Shown: in pieces, positions 28,029 through 38,990 of the stretch | How the letters are laid out: every line of letters starts with the position of its first letter | How positions within the stretch are numbered: position 1 is the first letter of the stretch | Assembly: GCF_963678635.1 (NCBI RefSeq) | Contig: NC_087069.1 | Coordinates: 54,604,928 to 54,668,927, forward strand | Source: Symsagittifera roscoffensis | Taxonomy: Eukaryota > Xenacoelomorpha > Acoela > Convolutidae | Reading direction: 5' to 3' | DNA length: 64,000 nucleotides | Program-made: the position numbers and the translations under genes | The notes under the pieces: generated by a model | The model's input: the letters and a program-made list of their open reading frames with translations, nothing else | The model's database searches: none | Told to the model about the DNA's origin: nothing

Positions 28029-30579
28029 GTACAACGATGGCGAATTGTTGCCCGTAAGAGTATCGAGCAGATTCACTACTAGCCTAATTGTGGACTTGTT
28101 GCTGCTGACAGATGGATCAAAATATCACTATGTGTTGATAAGTGATCTCCAGAAACTGGTCGAGTACGTGCGGCACAAAGTGCACCGATTTCAATCTGAG
28201 ATTTGTCGCAAATGTTTCCACACATGCGCTTCATTCGAAACTCTGAGAAGACATCAAGAACTGTGCTACCAAGACGAAGATGTCGTCATAACAATGCCCA
28301 AGCCGGGAAAAGATGACCACAAGTTCAAAAAGTTAACAGCTCGTTGGTACGTACCCAGAGTAATCTACTTTGATTTGGAGTCACTGCTCTTACCAGTATA
28401 CGGACCGCAACCTGATCCGCGAAAATCTAGCACGCAAACAATTGAAATCCATCAACCGTGCGGCTACGCGTTAGCAGTAATCGAATTTCGGAAAAAAGAC
28501 CTGTTAAAGTTTGAGCTTAAAAGAGGACCGAATGTGATGGAAGAGCTAATTAGCTCCCTTGAATCGTTAGCGAGACAAATTTACGTAGAAAAAAGGAAAT
28601 ATTACACTTTCACTGGCAAAACAGACCAGGAACGGGAAGATGCTACAATTTGCTGGATATGCGAGAATGGTTTTTCCGACAATGATCAAGTGGTACTTGA
28701 TCATTGCCACTACACCAACAAGTTCCTGGGTTGGACACACAATGAGTGTAACGTTAATAGAAAAACAACAAATTACATTCCAGTGGTAGCTCATAATTTG
28801 TCAAATTATGATTTGCACTTTATAATCAAAGCGCTGGCAAAAAGCGATTCGGAAAACATTTTTTCCGTAATACCCGCTACTGAAGAAAAATATATTTCCT
28901 TGACTATCTCAGTATATATAAAAACGTACACGGACAAAAACGGCAAAATCAAAAAACTCTACGAAAATCTGAGGTTCATCGATTCGTATAGGTTCATGCT
29001 AGCATCGTTGGTAAAACTTGTCGATAATTTGCCCAAGCAAAAGTTTTTTCTGCAGAAGAACTATTTTGAAAAACTCGGCCACTCACCTGAAAAAGTCAGT
29101 CTGTTGAAACAGAAAGGGCATTACCCCTACTCATACTTCAACTCATTCGAAAAATTCCGAGAAACTCGCCTTCCCCCACGAGCAATGTGGAAAAATAGAC
29201 TAACAGGAGGGGATGTGAGTGTTTCAAGAAGCGAGTACAATCATGCCCTTAAAGTTTTCACCGAACTGAAGTGTGGCTCACTTGGTGATTACCATGACTT
29301 GTACTTGACTACAGATGTGCTATTGCTTGCTTCCATTTTCGAAGATTTTCGGAAAGTTTGCTGTCAAACATACGGGCTGGATTGCGCCTGTTACTTCACG
29401 GCAAGTAACCTTTCCGGGGATTCCTTTTAAAAAGTTTGTAAGCCCGAACTGAAACTCTTAACGGACCGTGAACATCTGGACCTTGTGCAGCGAATGATAC
29501 GAGGAGGCATGTCGTCGGTCTATGCGCGCCGATTTTACAAAGCAAACAATAAATACCTCGACGATTTTTGCCCTCAGAACCATCAAGCTACATCCTCAAT
29601 ATTGATGCAAACAATTTGTACGGGGGGGATAATGAAACACTGCCCTTTGCCATTAAACGATTTTTCAATAGTTGAAAAAAGTCTGGCAGACATACTGCTC
29701 ACCAGCGAAACCTCAGAGTGGGGTTCTATAGTTGAAGTCAATTTAAGCATACCCGAAGAGCTTCACGACTTCTTTGCTGATTACCCCCTTGCCCCCTCTC
29801 GTGAAGTAGTGGACATCGGTGCAATGAGCAACGAGCAAGTCGACATGTTGGGAAAATTGGGAATCACCACACGGCCAAAAGGGCCAAAGCTTCTACAGAC
29901 CTTGCATCCTAAAGAAGGTTATGTTTTGCACTACCTTACCCTTAAAATGTACCATGAGCTGGGAATGGAAATAACTCACCTCGGAAAAGTTCTTCAGTTC
30001 CGCCAAAGTCACTGGATGGCACCCTTTGTCGACCTCAACACCCGCCTACGAAAAACAGCGGTAAATAAATTCCAGGAGAATTTCCACAAGCTAATTGTTA
30101 ATTCAGCTTTCGGTAAGACAAGGGAGTCTAAGTTAGGAAAAAAGAAGCTGGAGATTGTAGGGAATGAGAGAGAACTTTTACAAAAAACAGCTCTGAGCAC
30201 AATGAAAACCTTTCAAATCATTGACGATCAATTAGCCACAATTAGCTTTTCAGTAACAAAAATATTGTGGGATAAACCTATTATAGTTGGTGCGACCATC
30301 CTAGACCTCGCCAAGCGTTTCATGTTTCAGTTTCATTATCAAAAAATGAAACCAAATCTAAACTTGGCACTCCTTTACCCCGACACGGATAGTTTTATTT
30401 ACACTATAAAAACTGATGACGTTTACCGAGACGTTTACGGAGAAAATAAAAGCTGATTTCGACTTTTCAAATTACGATAAGGACCATTTCAAAAGAGAAG
30501 TTCAAAGACAAGACTGGTGGGAAGCCGATCAGAGAATTCATCGCCCTAAAACCGAAACTATATTCGGTCGTCCTTAATG

Positions 30580-30908
30580 GTAAATAAAATTTAAGCCACC
30601 CTTCCACCCCCCATTCCTACCTTTTACAGAACAAAATTACCACCACCAACCTACCTACACCCCTTAATTTGTTGCATTAAACTATGGGCATTTAGCAGAT
30701 TTAGGCAACATTATACAATGTTGCCTAAACGTTGATTTATCTGACAACATATTCCCTCTTTTTTCCTCTTTTTTAATCATAATTTAGAGTCTTCTGCTCT
30801 TTTTTGGTAAAATGAACCAAATTTTGTTCGGTATAAATTGAGTTGCTGAAGTGAAATGAAGATATCCCCTACGTTGTAGAAAAGAATAATAATTTTGCTT
30901 CTGTTTAG
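30580..30908 (+). other. Intron 2 of polymerase B, 329 bp
   Basis: GTAAAT at 30,580 and CTTCTGTTTAG ending at 30,908. The protein before (LYSVVLN) and after (LSAKGIKRSAQREL) are consecutive parts of the polymerase C-terminal region, so the stop-rich 329 bases between them are best explained as an intron. Confidence 0.6.
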
Positions 30909-31501
30909 AAGGCACTCAAAAATTGAGTGCCAAAGGAATTAAACGGAGTGCACAGAGAGAACTGGTCCACCAAACCTTCAGGGACACATTATTCACTGGA
31001 AAAACAATGAGAGTGTGCAACTATAATATAGTTTCGAAAGGTCACACCAATTTGACAATGAAACAAAACAAACTTGCATTATCACCATTCGACTCAAAAC
31101 GTTTTCTACTTTTCGACGGAATTTTGACAGTGCCCTTTGGCCATAAAGCCGCTGAAGAAAATGCTTTTCTAGAAGACATTTACATGGACACCGAGTGGGC
31201 CAACTCAAACAATGAAACTGATAACAGTTCTCCCGATTTTACACTTCCGGATTGGGGATTTTTACAGCGGCCCTACTCAGAAGCAGAGCTGCAAGAAGAA
31301 GAAGAAGCTTCTAGTAGCCGAGTCCGTGAACGTCCCCCTATAAAAAACCCATTTATTTTATCTGAAGATTCAGAAGAACGACCATCTAAAAAACAGCGCA
31401 AAGAAAACCAAAACAATAAACATTAAAGTCTGAAACATATATTTTCAGATGATTTTTACTGTTCGTCCTTTTTATACTTCGACTTGTATATGTTTTGGTT
31501 T

Positions 31502-31708
31502 TTAACAGTTTACAACTAATAAAATACTCGTATTGAGCTCAATCACTGTTTTAACATAAATAGCTTCAGGCAAATAAACTAGTAGACGCAAACCAAGTGT
31601 TAATTCAAACAAATGTGTGAAATCCTTAGGCTTGTTTTCAATAACAAACTTTAATAGCATGACAAATCTTTGACGAAAAGAAAGAAAGCCAGGAAATGAT
31701 ATCCACAT
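31502..31708 (-). CDS. Possible small ORF between polymerase B and the right repeat, 68 aa
   Basis: On the minus strand ATG 31,708 opens 68 codons (MWISFPGFLSFRQRF.. to VVNC). The composition is protein-like, amphipathic and helical, and the ORF faces the polymerase gene tail to tail within an otherwise gene-poor 360 bases. No motif. It may be a genuine small Polinton gene or chance. Confidence 0.3.
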   Translation of the reverse strand: MWISFPGFLSFRQRFVMLLKFVIENKPKDFTHLFELTLGLRLLVYLPEAIYVKTVIELNTSILLVVNC

Positions 31709-31788
31709 GAAACTAGGACGAAAAAGAAAAGTTCAGGAATTAGGACGATTAATTTCAATTATCGCGGGAAAAGGGACCGCTTTAAAAG

Positions 31789-32022
31789 GAATTAGAAGGA
31801 ATTATTGTATCGCGTCCCGGTTGTTGAGCTCAGCTTAACAAGATCCTAAGGAGGGGGTCTTTTACTTTAGGGGTGGGAACTTGCGATCATTTACAAAATC
31901 CTAGGATAGGGGTCCTCCAAAAAATTAAGGACCCCGTTCCTAGGATTTTGCTTTACGTGAGGACCCCCCCCCCACCTTAGGAAGGACCCCCCTTAGGATC
32001 CGGGACACGATACAATACTACT
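31789..32022 (-). repeat. Right terminal inverted repeat of the Polinton
   Basis: Reverse complement of the left repeat, ending in CT at 32,022 and followed by the duplicated GCCTTT. It has the same inner palindrome, and its inner edge (ATTGTATCGCGTCCCGG at 31,804) is close to an inverted copy of its own outer edge, so the whole repeat is an imperfect palindrome. Confidence 0.9.
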
Positions 32023-32500
32023 GCCTTTAGAAAAAAATCACGGTCAATCAGCCAAAAATGGCCAAATTTTGGTCGGAATGGTGTCGAAATGTGAGGGGGG
32101 GAGGTGTCCGCACATCCCCCCTTCCTCCCCCTCTCAAACACGACCCTGGATAAGACCTTTTTCAAAGTTTGAGATAAGTTTCCGGAAATTACGCAGCAGA
32201 CATTTAAAAAGTAGTCTTTCCCCAGGCATCTTTTGGAAATTTTTTTAGCCAAATAATTGCGTGTTTCGGTGCGCAATTCACCTTTTGACCTTCGAAATCA
32301 GTATATATTGGCTCCCACGGCGCCTTCAGAAAAAATTTACGGTCAGTGTGCCAAAAATGGCCAAATTTCGGCCTGCATTGGGTCAAAACCATGAGGGGGG
32401 AGGAGTCCACACAACCCTGGATAACACCTTTTTCAAAGTTTGCTATAAGTTTCAGGAAATTACGAAACAAAATAAAAAGGTAGTCATTCACACCAACATC
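32023..32500. repeat. Satellite repeat right of the Polinton
   Basis: Begins with the GCCTTT duplication and continues the 300-bp satellite from the left side (AATGGCCAAATTT, ACCCTGGATAAGA, TATATATTGGCTCCCACGGCGCC). One nearly full unit and a part of a second, truncated, unit are present. ORFs crossing it are repeat artefacts. Confidence 0.8.
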
Positions 32501-34054
32501 AACCTTTTTCCGCATCATCACTTGAAGTTAACTTTTTTTAACGGTATTATCTTTGGTTTTCTTAAATTTTATTGAAGACAGTGTGCGATGTGCGCTTGAT
32601 TTGGTGTAAATATTTCAAAAGCTAACAGTAATTATTTGCTGGCTTATGAAAAAAAAATGGAAACTAAAATGGAAGGGGTAGGGCTAACAGAAATGGCCTA
32701 AGGAGCAAGTTAACTCTAAGCCGACGAGCGTTGAAGAATAGTTTGTCGATTGAGTTTCCATGGGCTGAAGATAAACTTTGCTTTAGAATCATCAATTTTT
32801 TTAAAAAAAGAGGCGTAGTTAACTTTAAATTTGATGTTATCGTGTCTGATTTAACTTATTCTCGCAATTATAAATTGTAAACCATCAACCTCAAAAGAAA
32901 ACCGCAAGTTTTGGAAAATTTTCAAACATAATTGGCTGCCAACATATTTTTGAAAGCTTTGTAACGACATCTGGTGCTTCAGGTTTTTGACTTCACTAAT
33001 CAAACCGGCTGCCCAATGGTGAAACAATGATATTGATGATGGGCCCAACTGAAAATATTAGTATCAGTCTTAGCTGTACACGATGCTTGGAACCGCTTTC
33101 ACTTTCTGAGAACATGAAAAGATGTCGAAGCAGTCTTAAGAAGGTGAAAAACATAGTCTACCTTTTAGATTTCATCGTCTTGGTTTAACGGACGTTGAGT
33201 TATTCGCAGTTTGTTTTCACAAAAAGTATTATGAAATGGTTCAGATACTTACCTGAAACCTCTATGGAACAAAAACAGAGGCAATTAAATTAAACAAATT
33301 GAGTAAATACAGCTCATAAAATGAACTCCGGTTCGTTTTTTGAGGTAGATATGACAAAATCAATGAAAACTCAGGATCGGCGTTCTATTTTACTGGTTTT
33401 TTAATCAGAGCAATCTCTGTTCTTACTCTCTCGCAGTTCTGGAGAATTAAATTTCTTCAACCCGGAGAATTAACTCTTCTTCTCCGCAGCTAACTCTCTT
33501 CTCACTCTTGTTCAATATCTCCTATCTTCTACAAGCTCTTGTCTCTTTGATTTGGTTATCATCACATCTATATTACCCATAAGTTCTGACGTTTTTGTTG
33601 CTTTTTACTATACGTGACAGAGCAATCATGATGTTAACATTTTTCTAGTAATGCCAAGAGCAATCATGATGTTAACATTTTTCTAGTAATGCCATGTTTA
33701 ATTTGGGTATAATATTGTAGATGTCCTTTATATTGCATGTACAAATCAAATTAAAAGTCACCTACCAATTTAGGCAACAGTGACCGTACTCTTTTAGCTA
33801 CCCGCATCCAGTTTCAAGCGTTAATAATCGATTATATTACGATTTTAGTACCAGTCTTACTAAAATTGAGAAACAACCGATTTTAACCAATTAATAATCG
33901 ATTATAATCTCTCTTTTTAAGATCAAATCATAATTAATTATAATCCATTATATTCGATAATAATCGATTATTTTTTCGTCCATTTTTCGATACAACTATA
34001 ATCAATTGTAATTGATTATAATCCATTATTTTTATTCAAATTTCTATTTCAACA
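32501..34054. other. AT-rich DNA without genes; short duplications
   Basis: A 38-bp sequence (agcaatcatgatgttaaca..) is duplicated in tandem at about 33,619-33,694. From 33,820 to 34,050 the palindromic motif TAATCGATTATAA and close variants occur about eight times. No ORF of interest. Confidence 0.5.
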
Positions 34055-37000
34055 ATGCTAATCATACAATTCCATAAATTAAGTCTATGAAAAAATACTA
34101 GTCATGCAAATTTCATAGTTTTTCTTACGTTTTGTTTAGGCATAAATTAGGTCTATCGTACCAAATGAAAAAGAAATAATTTTTGACATATATGGAAATT
34201 GTATGACATGCACTTTTTTGATGGCGATATCAAACTATTTTCCAAGTAATTCTGAAATTGTCTCAGAACCCTTGTGTTTTTTAAACTGCAAGACGAATTT
34301 TGTACTCGAACAAACTTTTTTCAACAAATATTTTTTGCATGCAAAATTTAGTTTTTTGTGTGCATAACGTAGTCTTGAATTTACTAATTTTGGTTTTTTT
34401 CTTTTTTGCCTCACAACTTTTTTCAGTAGCGCATGAAGCTCCAACTTTTTTTGTATCGCTTGTTTATGTATACCTTGAAAATTTTAAATTTGAAAATAAT
34501 CATCGTTGGAAATTTTTGCCAAAATTTAAAAGTTTTATAATTTCGGTTTTTCATTTATGAGCGACAGTTTAAAGACCTTTCAGGCCATTTCCAATGCATT
34601 GTTAATCTCTGCGTTTAATTAACCAATGTTTTTGTCACTTGTGCTCGGTTATGAACACAACCGAAAAAGTTTTGAGAAATTAAAATTTGAAAATCAATTT
34701 TTGGCCAAACCCTGAGTGCTGTTAATTGTCATTTTATTAATTTTTTTTTATATTTTGATGTTTTATAATGTTATGAAGACAACCAAAAAAATTTTGAGAA
34801 ATTGAATTGTAAAAAAGCAATATTTTAGGTTTATGGAAAAGTTCTAGTCATACAATTTTCATATATGAAAACTAATCATAGACCTTTCATGTAATTTTTT
34901 ATACTTATGGAATTGCAAGAAAAGTGTATGGTTAACTTTTTTCCGTATATGAAAACTGTATGGTTCGTATTTTTGCTCAACCCGGGTTTTAAGAGTGAGC
35001 TAACAAAAAATCGCTGCCTTACTAGGACCATAAACCTTCAGCGATTGACCAAGATTGTTTTTTTTTGTTCAAATTTTGTGTTAAGTTGTCAACATTTTCT
35101 TTGACCAAATTGAACCTTTTCATTTAGACCCTGTTTTTTTGTTGTTTTGATCATTGATATCGTTCACGGAGTTTACATTTCCAACTATGTCTTGTTTGCT
35201 ACAATCTCTTTAGTTATTATGGAATTTCAGATTGTTCAGGAGGTTTTTTATGACTTCTTCGCTTTAGGTTTTTTCGTTTTTCTTTGGCATTGTTGGGACC
35301 TAAACCTGAGCTGCATGATTTACAGCTCGACCTGATTGCTTGCCATGATTCCCTAGAGCTTCTTTGTCTTTTTCTGGCGTGTTTGCTCTGGCGTTGCTTA
35401 GCTTCGTCGCTGGCTGTGGAGACTTCCTTCTCAGGCTGGCAGCAAACCATCAACCACTGCAGCCATTGTCCAATGCCCAAAAATATATGCCAGGTTTGAG
35501 ATCTAGGATTGTCTTAGAGGGGTGAACTCAAAAATTTGAGCTTTGCCTGATTCTTGTTTGAACTTCTCAATTGCTTTCGAAGCCTTGCGCCTCGCTGTTG
35601 AAGTGTTTCAAAGGTATTTTAATATTTATAATTTTTTCATCCTTTATTAAAATACTCATGTACTTGAAGGCATCGTCACTTTACAGGTTTTCTGATTTTG
35701 ACAGAAAAATCTGCAGATTCCCGGGTAGTCTACTGAAATCGTTTGCCAATTTAAAGTGCGAAATCAGCATAGAAACGGTAGTATTATCAGAGGTTTATAC
35801 TCCTAATTTTCCTTGGCGTTTCGTAATTGCAAGACCCTTACTAAAAACTGAAACTATATTTCAGCAAAACCAGGGTCGACGTGCTCAGCGAGTATTTCGA
35901 TTTTAAAAGTCGAGAGGGTGAAGTTTCGCAGTTTTAAATCGAGCCTTAGTTCAATCCATACCCGACTTTGTCGAGATGGTCGGAATATAATAGTTTCTGG
36001 TTTCCATACTAGACTCTGTCGAACCATAAATTGAAAACCTCTCGACAGACATAGTCTATCAACATTTTTAAGCTGGCGTGACCAAATACGGACACAATTT
36101 TCGTTCATTCTAAACTGTCGAGATAGTCAAGAAACGCTTAGTCAAACTTGTCGAAACATATCTGTGATGGGTCGAATTTAACTATGGAAATGCCCATTAC
36201 GAGGCCAAACTGTTTTTTTTTGTGAATTATGAGCGGATTCCGCAACAAGGGCGCTCTCTTTTTTTCTGATGTTTTTTTTATTTTATTTGATTGTTCCAAG
36301 GAATTTTTAACATGCCCGGGTTGACCAAAAAGGCTAATCTTACAATTTTCATATATGGAAAAATGCTAATCATACACTTTTCATGCAATTCCAAAAGTAC
36401 AGAAAATTGCATGAAAGGTCTATAATCAATGATTTTTCATATATGGAAATTGTATGATTAGCATTTTCCCATTAGCCAAAAAAAATGAATTTTTAAAAAT
36501 TTAGTTTCAAAGTTTTTGGGATGTGTTCGTGACCGAACTCAAGTGACAAACACTATGGTTTACTGAAAACTAGAGTCACCAACAATTTGGTTGTCTCGTA
36601 TTTACAATGTATAGGAAACAACCTGAATTGACTTTCCTTAAAAAAATCATATATTGAAAGCATTTTAAAATTTGGCAAGAATTCTCAAAAATGATTTTTT
36701 TTCAAAATTTGAATTTTTTCATTAACATGCATTGATTAAGGCTTACAAAAACATGCAATAGAAATTAAATATGTTTATTTTGGAAAATGCTTCTTTGAGT
36801 ACAAAATTCGTTTTGCGGTTAAAAAAAGTTTTTGCGGCATTTTGAAAAATTCTTGGAAACATTTTTGTTGTCGCCATCAAAAAATTACTGGTCATACAGT
36901 TTCTATATATAGGAAATATATGATTACATTTTTTTGGTACGATACACCGACTTTTAAGCTAAAATATGAAAAAGTTATTCAAAATTTTGCTGAAACTATT

Positions 37001-37074
37001 TTAGCAAATGGTATGAAGTTTGTATGATTGGTATTTTTTCATAGACTTAGTTTATGGAATTGTATGATTAGCAT
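34055..37074. mobile_element. Foldback-type element with long inverted arms, 3.0 kb
   Basis: Left arm 34,055-34,987 and right arm 36,313-37,074 are imperfect reverse complements along most of their length: outer ends GCTAATCATACAATTCCAT / ATGGAATTGTATGATTAGC, the middle ACGAATTTTGTACTC on both, inner ends near CCCGGG. Each arm itself has repeats of CATATATG(G)AAA and TATGATTAGCA. A third copy of an arm end is at 57.95-58.31 kb. No transposase gene seen, so it is a non-autonomous foldback element. No clear target duplication found. Confidence 0.65.
35217..35480 (-). CDS. GC-richer ORF in the centre of the foldback element, 87 aa
   Basis: Between the arms the sequence at about 35,290-35,480 is clearly richer in G and C than its surroundings and is open on the minus strand, starting MGIGQWLQWL and continuing with a strongly basic, Lys/Arg/Ser-rich stretch. 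It may be a captured host exon or gene fragment carried by the foldback element. A CAG|CCTGAG boundary near 35,440 could be an old splice junction. Not recognised. Confidence 0.3.
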   Translation of the reverse strand: MGIGQWLQWLMVCCQPEKEVSTASDEAKQRQSKHARKRQRSSRESWQAIRSSCKSCSSGLGPNNAKEKRKNLKRRSHKKPPEQSEIP

Positions 37075-37369
37075 TTATCGTTTATGGAGGTCAACCCCAG
37101 TGTTAAACGATTTGTCTCTGAAATCCAGAGACCTACAAACACAAAATTGTGTGCCAATCCAGGGCACATTTGGCCTCGTGATGTCGAATTTTAACAAATT
37201 ATGTTGAAGAAAGTCTACCTAACACAAAAATTTGCATTCAAAATAAATCTCGAACATAGAAATTATGTCCGAATTCATTCGAACAAAGTCGAACACATTG
37301 TTTCAAGTAAATAGGAAAACAAAAAAATAGCATCTCGTTTTTTTTATTTGTTTAAATTTTATGTAACGT

Positions 37370-37531
37370 ATCTAGCAGATTCTTTTCAAAGAATGGAACA
37401 CGTTTTCTCCTGATTTGTATAGGGTTATCGGTAGTAGCTGTTTCATTTCTCATAAGGTTTCAAAACTACATCATCACTCTGAAGTTGTCACTTGGTCAAA
37501 ATCGGACGTCTCTCTATAAATCTTTAAAGTC
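37370..37531 (+). pseudogene. First part of an open frame interrupted by the LTR retrotransposon
   Basis: From about 37,370 one frame is open up to the insertion point at 37,531 and, if the retrotransposon and one copy of its AAGTC duplication are removed, continues in the same frame at 44,761 to TGA 44,929, over 100 codons in all. This part encodes a probable TM helix (LLICIGLSVVAVSFLI) preceded by RFFSKNGTR. An AG acceptor could lie at about 37,374. I do not recognise the protein. Confidence 0.35.
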
Positions 37532-37879
37532 TGTTATCCATACGGATATCATAGCAAAACATCCTTTTAAACAATGTAGAATTAGGTGCTAAAACTACCA
37601 GTTGGTAATGTTTACATACTATAAAACCTAACTGATTACATAATACATATAGAAGTCTGAGGATTAAATAAGTACCTATCTATACCTAACAACATATGTA
37701 CTAGTTATTATGAAACGCTGTATCTCAAATGATTCGAGGTCAGCGTCTGCCAGATTTAAACATAGACAGATGATTTTAAGTTGTTATCTTAATCTTTCTA
37801 TTTCTCATTTCTCAGTCAGCGTTCAGCATAGACTTTGATCAACTAACTTATACCCCACCTAACGGCTGAGGGTATAACA
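37532..37879 (+). repeat. 5' LTR
   Basis: Starts TGTTATCCATACGG and ends GGGTATAACA, so it has the usual TG..CA ends. Matches 44,406-44,755. Confidence 0.95.
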
Positions 37880-38990
37880 TGGCGCAGCCAGCACTCACAA
37901 AGAATCCATTGGGGATTACACCATTATTGCAGAAAGCGTCCGCGGAACCACCGGTAGAGTGGGACAAATGGAACCAGCAGCTGTTTCTTGGCATCATCGC
38001 AAAAGACGGTATGAATTTGAACAAGCTTCTACATAACCCCCCAACTTTTCGGAAACCCCAAGAACCAGGCTATGAGCTCAATATAGAAGGGGAAACAGAC
38101 AAACAAATACGCGATCGAAACCTACGCAACCAAGAAAAACGGGTAGTATGGGAGAATCAATGTCAACATCTGGATAATCTTGACCCACCGTCAACGGCAT
38201 ACCATGGGAGGAAGCCGATATCAAATGCAAAAGTTACATATACTTGTGTTTGGGGACGGAGGGCCAAAGACGACTAACACAGTATTATCCAAACCTCAAA
38301 ATTCAAGATACATCCACCAGAGAGTTTTGGACACTCCTTACACGACTGTTTGTTAAAGAACGCAGCGTAACATTCGATCGGTACGAGGCTTTTACACGCA
38401 AACAGGGGAAAATGGAATCCCTGGAAGAATTCCACTGCGGACTTACGGAACTTGTGGTAAAAGGATATTTTAAGTGCACGGCATGCAATGATGGAGTCCT
38501 CGAGTCCGAAATAATCAGAGATCTATTTACGGCAAACATGTCAAACGACGAAGTTCAAAAAGACCTTCTCGCCGAAACAAAAACGCCCGCACAAGCATTG
38601 GACTACGCGGTAAAAAGCGAGAAAGGCTTAGAAAACAAAGTCCATATTAGAAATAAGGGAAATTCAAATAGACATACGGGATTGCCAAATATAAAATAAG
38701 AACAGTTAAACTTCGTCCAAAAGCGGGGTGGATATAGATCTCAACAGCGAGGTGGACGCGGTAGAGGAGGACAAACGTCAAGGAACTATCCAGAAAAAGC
38801 TGGACAAAAGAAAGATTGTTTCAAATGCGGCAATGCATTTTCAGCAAATCATTTAGCACAATGTCCGGCGCGTGACAAAGTTTGTAACAAGTGCACCAAG
38901 AGGGGTCATTTTGCAAAACTTTGCAAATCTAGCGAAGTAAACGCAATCCAGGAGGATAATCAACAACAACAAGACCTTCAAGACACCGAT
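37879..38990 (+). pseudogene. gag: gag of the LTR retrotransposon, broken
   Basis: ATG 37879 uses the last base of the LTR. The N-terminal ORF runs to 38,277, then coding moves to the frame of 38,244, which has one in-frame TAA at 38,697-38,699 and continues into pol. The capsid-like middle (VTFDRYEAFTRKQG) and two zinc knuckles at about 38,818-38,923 (CFKCGN..H..C and CNKCTKRGHFAKLC) identify nucleocapsid. A Gly/Arg/Gln-rich basic linker (RGGYRSQQRGGRGRGG) precedes the knuckles. One frameshift and one stop make it non-functional as written. Confidence 0.85.
37880..37897 (+). promoter_or_regulatory. Primer-binding site candidate
   Basis: TGGCGCAGCCAGCACTCA follows the LTR directly; TGG corresponds to the CCA end of a tRNA, and the next bases to its acceptor stem. 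The tRNA species cannot be fixed by eye. Confidence 0.6.

Larger units (their letters stand above)
26865..31426 (+). pseudogene. Protein-primed family B DNA polymerase of the Polinton, three exons, damaged
   Basis: Exon 1 (26,865-27,907) has three C2H2-type zinc fingers (CQHCGK, CDECLE, CIYCHT) and GSGWIIDRI. Exon 2 (28,029-30,579) has exonuclease motif FDLES, an inserted Cys/His endonuclease-VII-like module (CWICENGF..DHCH..HNECN), HNLSNYDLHF, NSAFGKT and the catalytic YPDTDSF (30,376-30,396). Exon 3 (from 30,909) carries the C-terminal thumb-like region (ALSPFDSKRF) and an acidic tail. Lesions: in-frame TAA 29,428-29,430; motif A (IDANNLYG, about 29,601-29,624) is out of frame between two compensating shifts; a further shift lies near 30,440. 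The enzyme copies the element using a terminal protein primer. As written it is inactive. Confidence 0.9.
13987..32022. mobile_element. Complete Polinton/Maverick element, 18,036 bp
   Basis: Seen: terminal inverted repeats at both ends beginning AGTAGTATTGTATCGTGTC, flanked by identical 6-bp duplications GCCTTT (13,981-13,986 and 32,023-32,028). Inside are integrase, packaging ATPase, adenovirus-type protease, major and minor capsid candidates and a protein-primed family B DNA polymerase. Known: 5'-AG termini, several-hundred-base inverted repeats, 6-bp duplications and this gene set define Polintons, which are virus-like self-replicating transposons of eukaryotes. Most of the larger genes contain one or a few stops or frameshifts, so this copy is probably no longer autonomous, but it is nearly full length. 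Confidence 0.95.

Noticed and set aside
31777-32022. C and G runs in the terminal repeats as telomere-like sequence
   Set aside because: They belong to the inverted repeats and are not repeated telomere units.
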